Shown piece by piece: positions 1 through 8,529 of a DNA stretch of 43,731 bases. The stretch's first letter is position 1, and the number at the start of each line of letters is the position of its first letter. The stretch comes from a bacterium (GTDB lineage Bacteria; Zhuqueibacterota; QNDG01; JAGLOF01), in the NCBI GenBank assembly GCA_023139105.1, contig JAGLOF010000036.1, positions 1-43,731 of the forward strand, given 5' to 3'. Both the position numbers and the translations under genes were made by a program. The notes beneath the pieces are model-generated. The model saw nothing but the letters and a program-made list of their open reading frames with translations. It did no database searches and was not told the origin of the DNA.

Positions 1-57
1 CTGACCTTTTTCGACAGCCTCGTTAGGTTATTAATCTATAGAATACCCGGAAGAACC

Positions 58-90
58 AAAAAAAGAGGAACAGCCAATAGCTGTCCCTCC
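58..90 (-). terminator. Rho-independent terminator of the S9 peptidase gene
   Basis: Read on the minus strand, a stem of about 10 bp (one G-U pair) with arms around GAGGGACAGC and GCTGTTCCTC and a short TATT-type loop is followed by seven T residues. It lies about 30 bp past the peptidase stop codon, in the right orientation to end that transcript. Confidence 0.8.
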
Positions 91-119
91 CTTTTTCTTC
101 CTTAATACATCTGTTATTA

Positions 120-2339
120 CTATTTTAAATTTCTATTCCAGAAATCAAGCATTAGATGATTATAATGACGCCGCCCTGCGCGATCTCTCACACCATGTCC
201 ACGTCCCGGATATACCATTAATTCAAATAGCTTATCAGCTTCAATTAGCTTGTCTACAAATTGCCAAACCTGCTGAATATGTACATTATCATCATGAGAG
301 CCGTGAACCAGCATCAATTTCCCATGGAGATCTTTTGCATAATTCAACAATGAACATCTCTCAAAAGCAAGGCTATCCACTGCTTCTGTCTTCATCATGG
401 TCTCACCCCAGATAGTATCGTAGAAACGATAATCTATCATGGATCCGCCAGCAATACCGGCTTTAAACTCTTTGGACCGGCACATGCCTAAAATTGTATT
501 AGTACCACCGCCTGACCAGCCGTAGATTCCCCAACGTTCATTATCAAGCCATGGGCGTTGCTTGAGATACTTGACTGCATCCACAAGATCATCTAGCTCC
601 GTACTACCTGGTGTATTATGCAACATAAGGTTTTCCAGGTTCTTGCTCACTGCACTGGCTGCACGGTTATCAATCTTCATGCAGATATATCCAGCATTAA
701 GTAGTACGTTTTCCCAGATAGCACCACGTTGCCAGGCATCAGCAACCATTGGAGCTGAGGGGCCGCCATAGACATTAACCACAACAGGATAGACCTTGGT
801 AGAGTCAAAATCAGCCGGGCGGGTTATAGAGACCGGTAATGGGAAGCCATCACGAGCGGGTATATGTACCAGTTCTGCAAATTGAGCATTATATTTTTCA
901 AATCCACCCAATGTAGATTCTTTTAGAACCAATTTAACTTTCCCGTCAGCTTTATGCATAGTATATGAAGGAGGTGTGGAGATATTGGAATATGTGTCAA
1001 AATAATATTTGGCATCTGCACTCATGGTAATGGCATGTGTCCCACGTCCATTTGAGAGATGCTGCAGCTTTTTGCCATCTAATTTGATGCGATATAAATG
1101 CTTTTCAAGTGCAGATTCCTTATGTGCTGTAAAGTAGATCCAGCCTTTCTTCTGATCAATGGCCTTTACTGCACTGCGCAGCCAATAAGGGCCACCACTT
1201 GAACGAATTGCCCAATTACCCGTTGTAATTTGATTGACCAATTTTCCATCCATGGTAAAACGATAGAGGTGATCATAACCGCTTCTCTCTGATGCCATTA
1301 TGAAGTGCTTACCATTATCAAGGAAATACAGATCATCTGTTCTATTGACCCATGCTTCATTGGTATCCTTTAAAATATGTCTGGACACACCTGTTTCACG
1401 GTCTGTGAAATATAGATCAATCTCGGTTTGCATCCGGTTCAGGGTGCGGATACTGACCTGCTTGTTATCAGGCAGCCATTTTATACGGGCAATATATTCA
1501 TAATCAGCCAGGTCAGCCCACGTTGTTTTCTGTGTATTAAGTTCAACAATACCAACTTTTACTGAGGGATTGACTTCTCCTACTTTAGGGTATCGCTGCT
1601 TTTGAACCGTTGGAGTATAGGGCTCAAAATCAGCTATATGCTGAATACTGACCTGAGATTCATCTGTCTGAAGGTATGCTATTGCCTTTGAATCACCTGA
1701 CCACCAAAAGCCGTTATCTTGACGACCAAACATCTCTTCCCAATAGACCCAGCTAAGAGTTCCATTCAATACAACATCACTACCATCTGTTGTTAAACGG
1801 ATTTCTTTCTCATGATTAAAGCAGTAGGCATACAAATTATTCTCACGCACATACGCAATCTTGCGGCCGTCAGGAGAAAAACGAACTGCGTTTTCATCTT
1901 CCGGGGTTTGAGTGATACGTTTGAATGTTGAGCTTTTCATGTTCAATACAAAGATATCGCCCAGTACCAGAAATAGACCAAACTCTCCTGATCCTGTAAT
2001 TGACTGGGGCATTAAAAATATACGCGGTGCTTTGCCTTCTTCAAACAAATTATTGAATGAAACCATGGCAGCATCTTTATCAAACCATACTGTACGATTG
2101 CTGGTTTTTGGATCAAGATGTTCCATGGCCATTTCAGGAAAAGGTTTACTCATATCGAATATTAATGCTGAACCATCATCAAGCCACCAGGTTCGAGGTA
2201 CACCAAAGGACTGAAAAAGGCTGGGGTCATTCATTGTTTCCAATGTTAATTTGGGTGCATCCTGGGCAAATAGGCCAAAGGATGTTAAAGCAAATAGCAA
2301 CACACACAGGAAACGGAGAACATTAGGCATTCTTTTCAT
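120..2339 (-). CDS. S9 family serine peptidase (dipeptidyl peptidase IV-like), secreted
   Basis: This is a 739-residue prolyl-oligopeptidase-family enzyme. It starts with a signal peptide (residues 1-25, cleavage near FAQ), then has a DPPIV-type beta-propeller with a WEE element (WVYWEEMF) that matches the double Glu that holds the substrate N-terminus in DPPIV. The C-terminal alpha/beta-hydrolase domain shows a complete triad: Ser609 in GWSGGG, Asp683 in HGSHDDNVH and His715 in GRGHG. It should remove N-terminal dipeptides, often X-Pro, from peptides outside the cytoplasmic membrane. The ATG is preceded by AGGAG at about 8 nt. It stands alone, with its own terminator downstream. Length and motifs are normal for the family; the exact substrate cannot be read. 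Confidence 0.93.
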   Translation of the reverse strand: MKRMPNVLRFLCVLLFALTSFGLFAQDAPKLTLETMNDPSLFQSFGVPRTWWLDDGSALIFDMSKPFPEMAMEHLDPKTSNRTVWFDKDAAMVSFNNLFEEGKAPRIFLMPQSITGSGEFGLFLVLGDIFVLNMKSSTFKRITQTPEDENAVRFSPDGRKIAYVRENNLYAYCFNHEKEIRLTTDGSDVVLNGTLSWVYWEEMFGRQDNGFWWSGDSKAIAYLQTDESQVSIQHIADFEPYTPTVQKQRYPKVGEVNPSVKVGIVELNTQKTTWADLADYEYIARIKWLPDNKQVSIRTLNRMQTEIDLYFTDRETGVSRHILKDTNEAWVNRTDDLYFLDNGKHFIMASERSGYDHLYRFTMDGKLVNQITTGNWAIRSSGGPYWLRSAVKAIDQKKGWIYFTAHKESALEKHLYRIKLDGKKLQHLSNGRGTHAITMSADAKYYFDTYSNISTPPSYTMHKADGKVKLVLKESTLGGFEKYNAQFAELVHIPARDGFPLPVSITRPADFDSTKVYPVVVNVYGGPSAPMVADAWQRGAIWENVLLNAGYICMKIDNRAASAVSKNLENLMLHNTPGSTELDDLVDAVKYLKQRPWLDNERWGIYGWSGGGTNTILGMCRSKEFKAGIAGGSMIDYRFYDTIWGETMMKTEAVDSLAFERCSLLNYAKDLHGKLMLVHGSHDDNVHIQQVWQFVDKLIEADKLFELMVYPGRGHGVRDRAGRRHYNHLMLDFWNRNLK

Positions 2340-2529
2340 AAATCTAACTCCTGTTTGATAAAAGAAAATTTATAACTCAATATACAGCTTAAAGACGATT
2401 TGAGCAAAAACAAAGTTTTAAAAGGTCAGGAGCTTCGATAGCCGGCCCCTGTTCTTCCTTTATGTCCTGGTTTGTATCCTCTGTACATGGGAACTTATGT
2501 TTTGAAAATCGTAATTGTTAAACACATAC

Positions 2530-5154
2530 TTATTCGTACTTCAATGCCTCTACAGGGTTGGCCCGTGCAGCCCGGAGTACCCAGTAAGCAATTGTCAGCA
2601 TACCCACCAGTGCTGTAGTAATACTTGCCAACACAAATATAACCAGGTTGATTTCCGTTTTATAAGCAAAATTTGTCAACCACATTTTCAATGAAAAATA
2701 CCCCAATGGCCAGGCAAGAACATTGGCAACAATTAACATTACTCCGAACTCTTCAAGGAACAACATAACAATAGAGGAAGATGACGCGCCAATACTTTTA
2801 CGTATACCCACTTCTTTTGTGCGTCTTTCAGTTGTAAAGGCAATCAGTCCAATTAGTCCCAGACAACCAATACAAATGCCAACAATTGTAAAACATTGAA
2901 TGATACTTCCCATCAATGATTCAAATTGATAAAATTGATTAAATTGGTCATCCAGGAAAAAATGATCAAAAGGATTATCAGATTCTATACTTTTCCAAAC
3001 CTCAGAAATTTGTAAAAGCGTATTACGAAGATCCTTCCTGTCCAGATATAATGTTAAATAATGACAATGAGAAGACTTGAAAAGAACCATGGGCTTGACA
3101 GCATGATGAAGTGACTGGCTATGGAAATTGTGAAAAACGCCAGCTACACGATATTCCCCTGACTCGCCATGCGATGTATAGGTCACGCGTTTCCCAATAG
3201 GATTCTCCCATGCAAATTGTTCTGATGCTGCTTCATTAATGAGTATTGATTGTGTATCACCAGAAAACTCACTGGAAAAATCACGCCCTTGTAACAGAGT
3301 GATCTGATAAGTGCTAAGAAAATCTTCACCTACTTGATATGTCTCCATTGTCATGACGGTATGACGGCTTTCACCTTCTGGTGCAAACTGGCCTTCATAG
3401 TAACGGGTTCCCGGCACATGCGAACTTAATGTAGCACTATGCACATGCTGAAGATTCAGCATCTCTTGTTTCAATGTATTAAATCTAAGCAGTGTATTAC
3501 CTTCATCACCATGGTCATTGATCATCCGTATGGCCAGTAACTGTTCTTTTTTAAATCCCAAAGGTTGATTCTGCATAAAACTGACCTGTTGCACAATACC
3601 TAATGTCATAATAATTAATCCAACCAATACGGTAAATTGAAATGTCACAAGTGCCATACGTCTTTTTGATTTGGTTTTTATACCAGCTGTAATTCCTTTA
3701 ATGCTCTGATGGGGCTGATATCTTGATAACTGTATAGCAGGTAATAATCCGGCAAATATGCTTACAAAAATACCTATCCCTGTAACCTGAAAAAGAAATG
3801 TACTATTCAGGCACGATTGAATTGAATAACCGGGCCCCATTATTGATCTTAACATTGGGCTAAAAACTATCATTAACAGACCGGCAACAAGCATTGAGGC
3901 TAATCCTGATAACAATGACTCTCCAACTAGCTGTAGCATGACCTGATATTTAGATGCGCCCATAGTTTTGCGAATACCAATTTCCCGGACTCTTACATTG
4001 GCCCGTGCTGTAGTTATATTAATATAATTCAAACAGGCAATAGTCATTATTAATATCCCAACACCAAGAAATGTAAGTACATAACGGATATTCCCCGGAC
4101 TCTTCCACTCATTCTGAAGGTGCGATCTGAGATGAATATCTGAAAGCGACTGTACATTTCCATACAGTTCTCCTTCTTCAGCCGCTGCAATATCATTTAA
4201 ATACTCCTTAAAGAATGGTCGTATTTTATTCAAAAGTTGAATTTGATCCACACCATCTCTTTGTTGAATATAAGTGTAGGCAGCCGGCCACTCTCTGGAA
4301 TTCAATGCAAAAGGCCAATACTCCTTAAGTGTTGAAAGAGAAATAAGCATATGATAATCCAAATGAGAATTCCGGGGTGCATTCTGTATAATTCCTGTAA
4401 CAGTTAGATCCATCATATCATTAAAGGAAATAATCTTACCAAGTGCCTCTTCACTGCCAAAAAGTCTGCTTGCCAGATCCTCATCAATTACAATTGAATT
4501 AGGTACAGCCAGGGCTTCCTCGGTATTGCCTTCTATCAATGGAAAGGAAAAGATTTTAAAGAAAGAAGGCTCAGTAAAAAAGAACAGTGGTTCATTGAAT
4601 GCCTGATCCTTATACCTGAAAAGGTTGAGATTATCAGGTATTAGCCGTACTGTCTCTACAATTTCCGGGAATGTTTGCGTAAGTATAGGTGCTGCCGGAG
4701 CAGGAATACGAGCACTGGCATATGCATTTCCTGCCAATGTGCCGCTCATTGTGATTCTACTTATCGAGCTATTGTTACTGTGAAATTTGTCATAGGAGAG
4801 CTCATAGTTAACAAAAAGTAGAATTGCAAGACAAGTGGATACGCCAAGAGCAAGACCAAAAATATTAATCAATGTATTAAGTTTATGTCTTTGCATAATC
4901 CGTTGGGCTGTTTTTAAATATTGCATTATCATAGTCATTCCTTTCATAAGTTCAGACACCATCCATTTAGGAACTTCAACCAGTGCATGTCGCCATAACC
5001 AGAGAGAAGCTTTATTTTGCCCATGAATTTTTATGATCTCTTCAAACTCTTCTTCTATATCTCCGGAATACCCTTCCTCCATATTTGATGAATAGAACAA
5101 TCGAAGCATTTTTAATGCAATATTTACACGTCCTTGTGTTTTACGAAGAGCCAT
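2530..5154 (-). CDS. FtsX/MacB-type ABC permease with N-terminal prefix domain (P1)
   Basis: This 874-residue membrane protein has an N-terminal cytoplasmic prefix (residues 1-75, with GDIEEEFEE and a Trp-rich WLWRHAL motif), then two MacB-like periplasmic modules each followed by an FtsX core. TM1 is about residues 96-115; three or four helices lie in the middle and three at the C-terminus. Both FtsX cores show the family signature (VREIGIRKTMGAS and TKEVGIRKSIGAS), and it ends in NPVEALKYE as related permeases do. Such proteins normally pair with a MacB/LolD-like ATPase, which is not encoded nearby. It lies 156 bp downstream of PadR-A, separated by a hairpin and by dyads, so it probably has its own promoter. 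An alternative internal start is Met75 (position 4932), preceded by AAAGGA. The substrate is unknown. Confidence 0.9.
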   Translation of the reverse strand: MALRKTQGRVNIALKMLRLFYSSNMEEGYSGDIEEEFEEIIKIHGQNKASLWLWRHALVEVPKWMVSELMKGMTMIMQYLKTAQRIMQRHKLNTLINIFGLALGVSTCLAILLFVNYELSYDKFHSNNSSISRITMSGTLAGNAYASARIPAPAAPILTQTFPEIVETVRLIPDNLNLFRYKDQAFNEPLFFFTEPSFFKIFSFPLIEGNTEEALAVPNSIVIDEDLASRLFGSEEALGKIISFNDMMDLTVTGIIQNAPRNSHLDYHMLISLSTLKEYWPFALNSREWPAAYTYIQQRDGVDQIQLLNKIRPFFKEYLNDIAAAEEGELYGNVQSLSDIHLRSHLQNEWKSPGNIRYVLTFLGVGILIMTIACLNYINITTARANVRVREIGIRKTMGASKYQVMLQLVGESLLSGLASMLVAGLLMIVFSPMLRSIMGPGYSIQSCLNSTFLFQVTGIGIFVSIFAGLLPAIQLSRYQPHQSIKGITAGIKTKSKRRMALVTFQFTVLVGLIIMTLGIVQQVSFMQNQPLGFKKEQLLAIRMINDHGDEGNTLLRFNTLKQEMLNLQHVHSATLSSHVPGTRYYEGQFAPEGESRHTVMTMETYQVGEDFLSTYQITLLQGRDFSSEFSGDTQSILINEAASEQFAWENPIGKRVTYTSHGESGEYRVAGVFHNFHSQSLHHAVKPMVLFKSSHCHYLTLYLDRKDLRNTLLQISEVWKSIESDNPFDHFFLDDQFNQFYQFESLMGSIIQCFTIVGICIGCLGLIGLIAFTTERRTKEVGIRKSIGASSSSIVMLFLEEFGVMLIVANVLAWPLGYFSLKMWLTNFAYKTEINLVIFVLASITTALVGMLTIAYWVLRAARANPVEALKYE

Positions 5155-5210
5155 AAACGCATCCTTTAATCAATATTAAGGAACATGGATATCAAAGTAT
5201 TTTAAACTAA

Positions 5211-5254
5211 ATCAGAACTGCTGATATCAATTAATACCTGAAATTCAGGATTAA
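5211..5254. promoter_or_regulatory. Candidate PadR-A operator upstream of permease P1
   Basis: Positions 5211-5225 are a perfect 5-N5-5 dyad, ATCAG-AACTG-CTGAT, 56 nt before the P1 start codon. Next to it, 5231-5254 is a near-perfect palindrome built around CCTGAA-A-TTCAGG with TTAAT/ATTAA flanks. The first dyad resembles the two dyads upstream of P2, which suggests control by the same PadR. Binding is inferred. Confidence 0.5.
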
Positions 5255-5264
5255 TGTTTCCAGA

Positions 5265-5285
5265 AAAGGTCCCGATGGGACCTTT
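5265..5285 (-). terminator. Hairpin between PadR-A and P1, possible terminator or attenuator
   Basis: A perfect 9-bp stem (AAAGGTCCC, loop GAT, GGGACCTTT) lies 26 bp past the PadR-A stop. On the minus strand the right arm runs into a short T tract (TTTTCT), so it may end the PadR-A transcript only partly. It would separate PadR-A expression from that of P1. Confidence 0.55.
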
Positions 5286-5310
5286 AATAAACAAAAGTTG
5301 ATCCTACTCA

Positions 5311-5643
5311 TTATAATTCTCCACGTTGCAGACCATCAAGGGTAATACTGCCCCAGACACGACTCTGTCTTTCAAAAGCCTCTTCCAATGCCAATTCACC
5401 CATCTCTGTCATCCTAAAGAAAACTTTGCGTTTCCCTCCTCGCACAGAAGAGGGTTCGCCAAAATTTTTATTTATAAATCCTTTTCTTATCAACTGATCA
5501 AATGTTGTGTAAAGAGTATTATAGAAATACTCTTTACCGAGGATCTCATATACCTGCTTTTTAATTTCAACTCCATATGCCATGTCACCCAATCTCCATA
5601 TTGCAATCATCACAACTTCTTCTAATTTTGTCAATTCTTTCAT
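5311..5643 (-). CDS. PadR-family transcriptional regulator, permease-associated (PadR-A)
   Basis: This 110-residue winged-helix protein is of the short PadR type. The N-terminal helix EEVVMIAIWRLGDMAYGVEI and the recognition region (LYTTFDQLIRKGFI) are followed by a wing with RGGKRKVFF and a C-terminal helix ending in VWGSI. The same Trp motif ends PadR-B (LWANI), D (MWSGL) and E (LWDGL), which marks one subfamily. The start is preceded by AAGGTAGA. It lies 72 nt after P2 and upstream of P1. Dyads of one class, ATCRG-N5-CYGAT, lie before both permeases, so I infer that it represses both. No effector-binding domain is visible. Confidence 0.9.
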   Translation of the reverse strand: MKELTKLEEVVMIAIWRLGDMAYGVEIKKQVYEILGKEYFYNTLYTTFDQLIRKGFINKNFGEPSSVRGGKRKVFFRMTEMGELALEEAFERQSRVWGSITLDGLQRGEL

Positions 5644-5677
5644 TCTACCTTATCCCTTCTTCAGTGCGAATATCTCA

Positions 5678-5692
5678 GTTTTGTATTAAAAC
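5678..5692. promoter_or_regulatory. Weak candidate dyad in the leader of PadR-A
   Basis: GTTTT-GTATT-AAAAC is a perfect 5-N5-5 dyad, 34 nt upstream of the PadR-A start. It is AT-rich and unlike the ATCRG dyads, so chance is a real possibility. Confidence 0.2.
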
Positions 5693-5715
5693 AATGATCT
5701 GTACTTGGATAAAAA

Positions 5716-8331
5716 TCATTCATATTTTAGTGATTCAACTGGGTTAGCCCTGGCCGCCTTTAAGGTTTGCGAAACCACGGCGATCAATCCCAAAAGACTC
5801 ATGGCACCAAATCCCAGAAGAACTAGCAACCAACTGACATCCACACTATTCGTCCAGATACTCAGTACATAACGTCCAGTCACCAATGCCAAAGGAGCTG
5901 CCAGCACACCGGCCATAAAGATCAACCCCAAGAACTTGCCTGACAATATTTTTAGTATGGTCCACTCACCGGCACCCAAAACCTTCCGGATACCAATCTC
6001 CTTTAATCTGGTTTTGGCACTGTAATCAGCAATGCCTATCATTCCCAATACGCAAACCACAATGGCCATGGAGGCAACAAATATCAATAATTTCATAATC
6101 ACATCGACACCCATGAGTGACTCTTCAAACCGCTCCTGATATGTTGGACAATGGAATGGCTCTGCAGACTCTGTTGCCAACCACTGCTGCCGGAGAAAGG
6201 CTAAGACCTCTTTTTCTGCCTGTTCAGCCACTCGTACTTCTATTCGGACGCAACGGTCAGGTTGAATAATCATGGCCGATGGATATTGCTCATCTGTTAC
6301 TGAACCATGTAGATAGTCTTTAACGACACCGGCAATAAGCAAATTGTCACCTTGGCTCGTTTGTACAAAGGACCCTACAGCATCCAAGGCAGAAGGAAAG
6401 CCAAAACGCCTGGCAGCTTCTTCACTGACATAGACTTGTCGGTCTCCATTCGCCACTCTTTGTGTGGCAGTTATGTCACCAGCCATGAGTTGAAACTGCA
6501 TTGTAGAGATAAAATTGGCATCTGAATATAGATATTCCACTTGTACTGAGTCATTGGCATTGGCCCGCTTGAGCCAGGTTCTACCAGTGGTGCTAATACC
6601 GGGAAGGCTCGATGAAGCGGCTACTTCGACTATGCTATGATGGCCTTCAATTTTTTGTATGAATTGACTAGGCTCAATGCCCTGGAGGTGCATGGTAAGC
6701 ACATTATCAATATTGTATCCCAGATCCATTTTTCGCGACTGCCTGGCTTGACTGATGGCTGCCATGGTTGCCACGATGAAAACCAGGGTCAATGAAAACT
6801 GAGCCACAATCATCACCTTCCTTAACATCACTCGCATTCCGCCTTTAAACCCTTTGAGATTCTTTAAGACCTCAATGGTCCTAAACTTGGTGATATAAAG
6901 TGATGGCAGGAAGCCTGCCACCACACCGGTTGCAAGGCTAAATAGAACGAAAAACAACAATATTTTCAGGTCATCCTTAAATTCAAAGAGAACGGCAATT
7001 TCATCAAACATGCTCAAGTACAGTGGAATCAATATGATCCGGTATATAGCATAAGCGAACATCAAAGAGATTAAAGTAATGGTTACAGCCTCACTGGTAA
7101 ACTGTGCATAGAGCTGTGTGCGTTTTGCCCCCACTACTTTGCGGATGCCAACTTCTCTGGCACGGGAGAGTATGCGGGCCAAAGAAAGGTTACTGTAGTT
7201 AAAACCAGCAGTAACCATAATTAAAGCTCCAACAACACATAACACAGTGATCACGATAGGTGGCACACTTGCCTCACCATAATAGAGTTCCGGACCAGGG
7301 AGCAATTCAGTCACTTTCTGAATCTCAAACCGATATTGATCTTCTCCTTCTCTGGAATGACGATCTGAACTGCTCCGCAGGAAAGTCGCCACTTGCTCCA
7401 CCTGCTGAGGATCATTCAATGTGACATAAAGATATTGATAGGCAAGATGTTGCCAGTCCGAGATGCTGGCCTCCATTTTACCTAAACGCTCCAACCCTGC
7501 CAGTGCATTCATGGAGATCAATGGATTGATACGCAGACTGGATTTGCGATGACTGTGGTCTTCCATTACTCCGGTAACAATAAAATCACCCACATCTGTT
7601 AGATGAAATGATTGACCAATTGGATTTTCATTGTGATAGAACTTCTGTGCCACTTCATGGGTTAGAACTATGGAATTGGGCTGCTCTAATGCTGTATGTT
7701 TATCACCCCATTGAAGAGGATAAGTGAAGATATTGAAGAAATCAGGATCGGCAAATTTAAAGCGTATGTTGAGCACTTTATCATTAGAGCTTGCCAGAAC
7801 ATGCAGCCCCCTTTTTACACGCACTATTTTCTCAATGCCCGGGCATTCAGCAGCAATTTCCTGAGCCAGCGGCATAGGTGCGGCAGCCGTTTCATAACGA
7901 CGTTCGGGAGTGATGCGCGTTGTGTGTATTTGGTACAGCTTGTCTTTGTGTTCATGAAATTCATCATAACTCAAAAAGGTGTTCAGCAACTGGATAATCA
8001 GCAATGTGGTGGCCAGACTGAGCGTCATCCCGATGATATTGATGAAGGAAAAAGAACGATGGCGCTGTAGATTACGAACAGCAATCTTGAAATAACTGAA
8101 CATCATGGTACTTGCCCACATAAGGGTCTGCTTGATTGATTTTGGAATAGCCATAAAAGTATGGTACCATAACCAACGACGAGCCCGTCTGCTTCCCCAC
8201 TTATGTAAGAGTGACTCAAATTCTTCTTCAACATCGCCACCAAAACCTTCATTCATATTAGAATGACTAAGTCGATTCAAAAGAAAAATCGCCATCCGGT
8301 CAAGCCATTTGCTGTGAATCCAGTTTTTCAT
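5716..8331 (-). CDS. FtsX/MacB-type ABC permease with N-terminal prefix domain (P2)
   Basis: This is 871 residues from the preferred ATG at 8331, which has GGAGAG 5 nt upstream. An in-frame ATG at 8385 would add 18 residues but lacks a ribosome site. The prefix (residues 1-75) has GGDVEEEFESLL and RRWLWYH. TM1 is about residues 96-118. Two MacB-like modules and two FtsX cores follow, with signatures REVGIRKVVGA and LKEIGIRKVLGA; the end is NPVESLKYE. A Met pair at residues 76-77 marks the prefix/permease junction but has no good ribosome site. The gene has its own upstream dyads and sits behind the terminator of P3, so it begins a new transcript that may run on into PadR-A. Confidence 0.9.
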   Translation of the reverse strand: MKNWIHSKWLDRMAIFLLNRLSHSNMNEGFGGDVEEEFESLLHKWGSRRARRWLWYHTFMAIPKSIKQTLMWASTMMFSYFKIAVRNLQRHRSFSFINIIGMTLSLATTLLIIQLLNTFLSYDEFHEHKDKLYQIHTTRITPERRYETAAAPMPLAQEIAAECPGIEKIVRVKRGLHVLASSNDKVLNIRFKFADPDFFNIFTYPLQWGDKHTALEQPNSIVLTHEVAQKFYHNENPIGQSFHLTDVGDFIVTGVMEDHSHRKSSLRINPLISMNALAGLERLGKMEASISDWQHLAYQYLYVTLNDPQQVEQVATFLRSSSDRHSREGEDQYRFEIQKVTELLPGPELYYGEASVPPIVITVLCVVGALIMVTAGFNYSNLSLARILSRAREVGIRKVVGAKRTQLYAQFTSEAVTITLISLMFAYAIYRIILIPLYLSMFDEIAVLFEFKDDLKILLFFVLFSLATGVVAGFLPSLYITKFRTIEVLKNLKGFKGGMRVMLRKVMIVAQFSLTLVFIVATMAAISQARQSRKMDLGYNIDNVLTMHLQGIEPSQFIQKIEGHHSIVEVAASSSLPGISTTGRTWLKRANANDSVQVEYLYSDANFISTMQFQLMAGDITATQRVANGDRQVYVSEEAARRFGFPSALDAVGSFVQTSQGDNLLIAGVVKDYLHGSVTDEQYPSAMIIQPDRCVRIEVRVAEQAEKEVLAFLRQQWLATESAEPFHCPTYQERFEESLMGVDVIMKLLIFVASMAIVVCVLGMIGIADYSAKTRLKEIGIRKVLGAGEWTILKILSGKFLGLIFMAGVLAAPLALVTGRYVLSIWTNSVDVSWLLVLLGFGAMSLLGLIAVVSQTLKAARANPVESLKYE

Positions 8332-8428
8332 ATCTCTCTCCGTTTCAGAATAAAATAGATCTGCAGCCGATTCATCATGCATCAATTAGAAAATTAAACT
8401 AACATATAATTGCTTTACTTAAAATTAA

Positions 8429-8468
8429 ATCGGCATTACTGATATAATATTATATCGGTACTACCGAC
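8429..8468. promoter_or_regulatory. Paired dyads (candidate PadR-A operators) upstream of P2
   Basis: ATCGG-CATTA-CTGAT (8429-8443) and ATCGG-TACTA-CCGAC (8454-8468) have the same 5-N5-5 layout, each with four of five arm positions matching. The 16-bp perfect palindrome GATATAATATTATATC (8441-8456) spans the gap between them and contains TATAAT-like hexamers. The dyads resemble the ATCAG-N5-CTGAT site before P1. Confidence 0.5.
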
Positions 8469-8478
8469 AAAATGTTTC

Positions 8479-8500
8479 AAAAAAAACTCCCGAAGGAGTC
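8479..8500 (-). terminator. Terminator of permease P3
   Basis: On the minus strand GACTCC-TTCG-GGAGT is followed by eight T residues. The stem is short but closed by a C(UUCG)G tetraloop, which is unusually stable in RNA. It lies 30 bp after the P3 stop and separates P3 from P2. Confidence 0.75.
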
Positions 8501-8529
8501 TTAATTGTAAATCATGTTTTTCTTTATGT

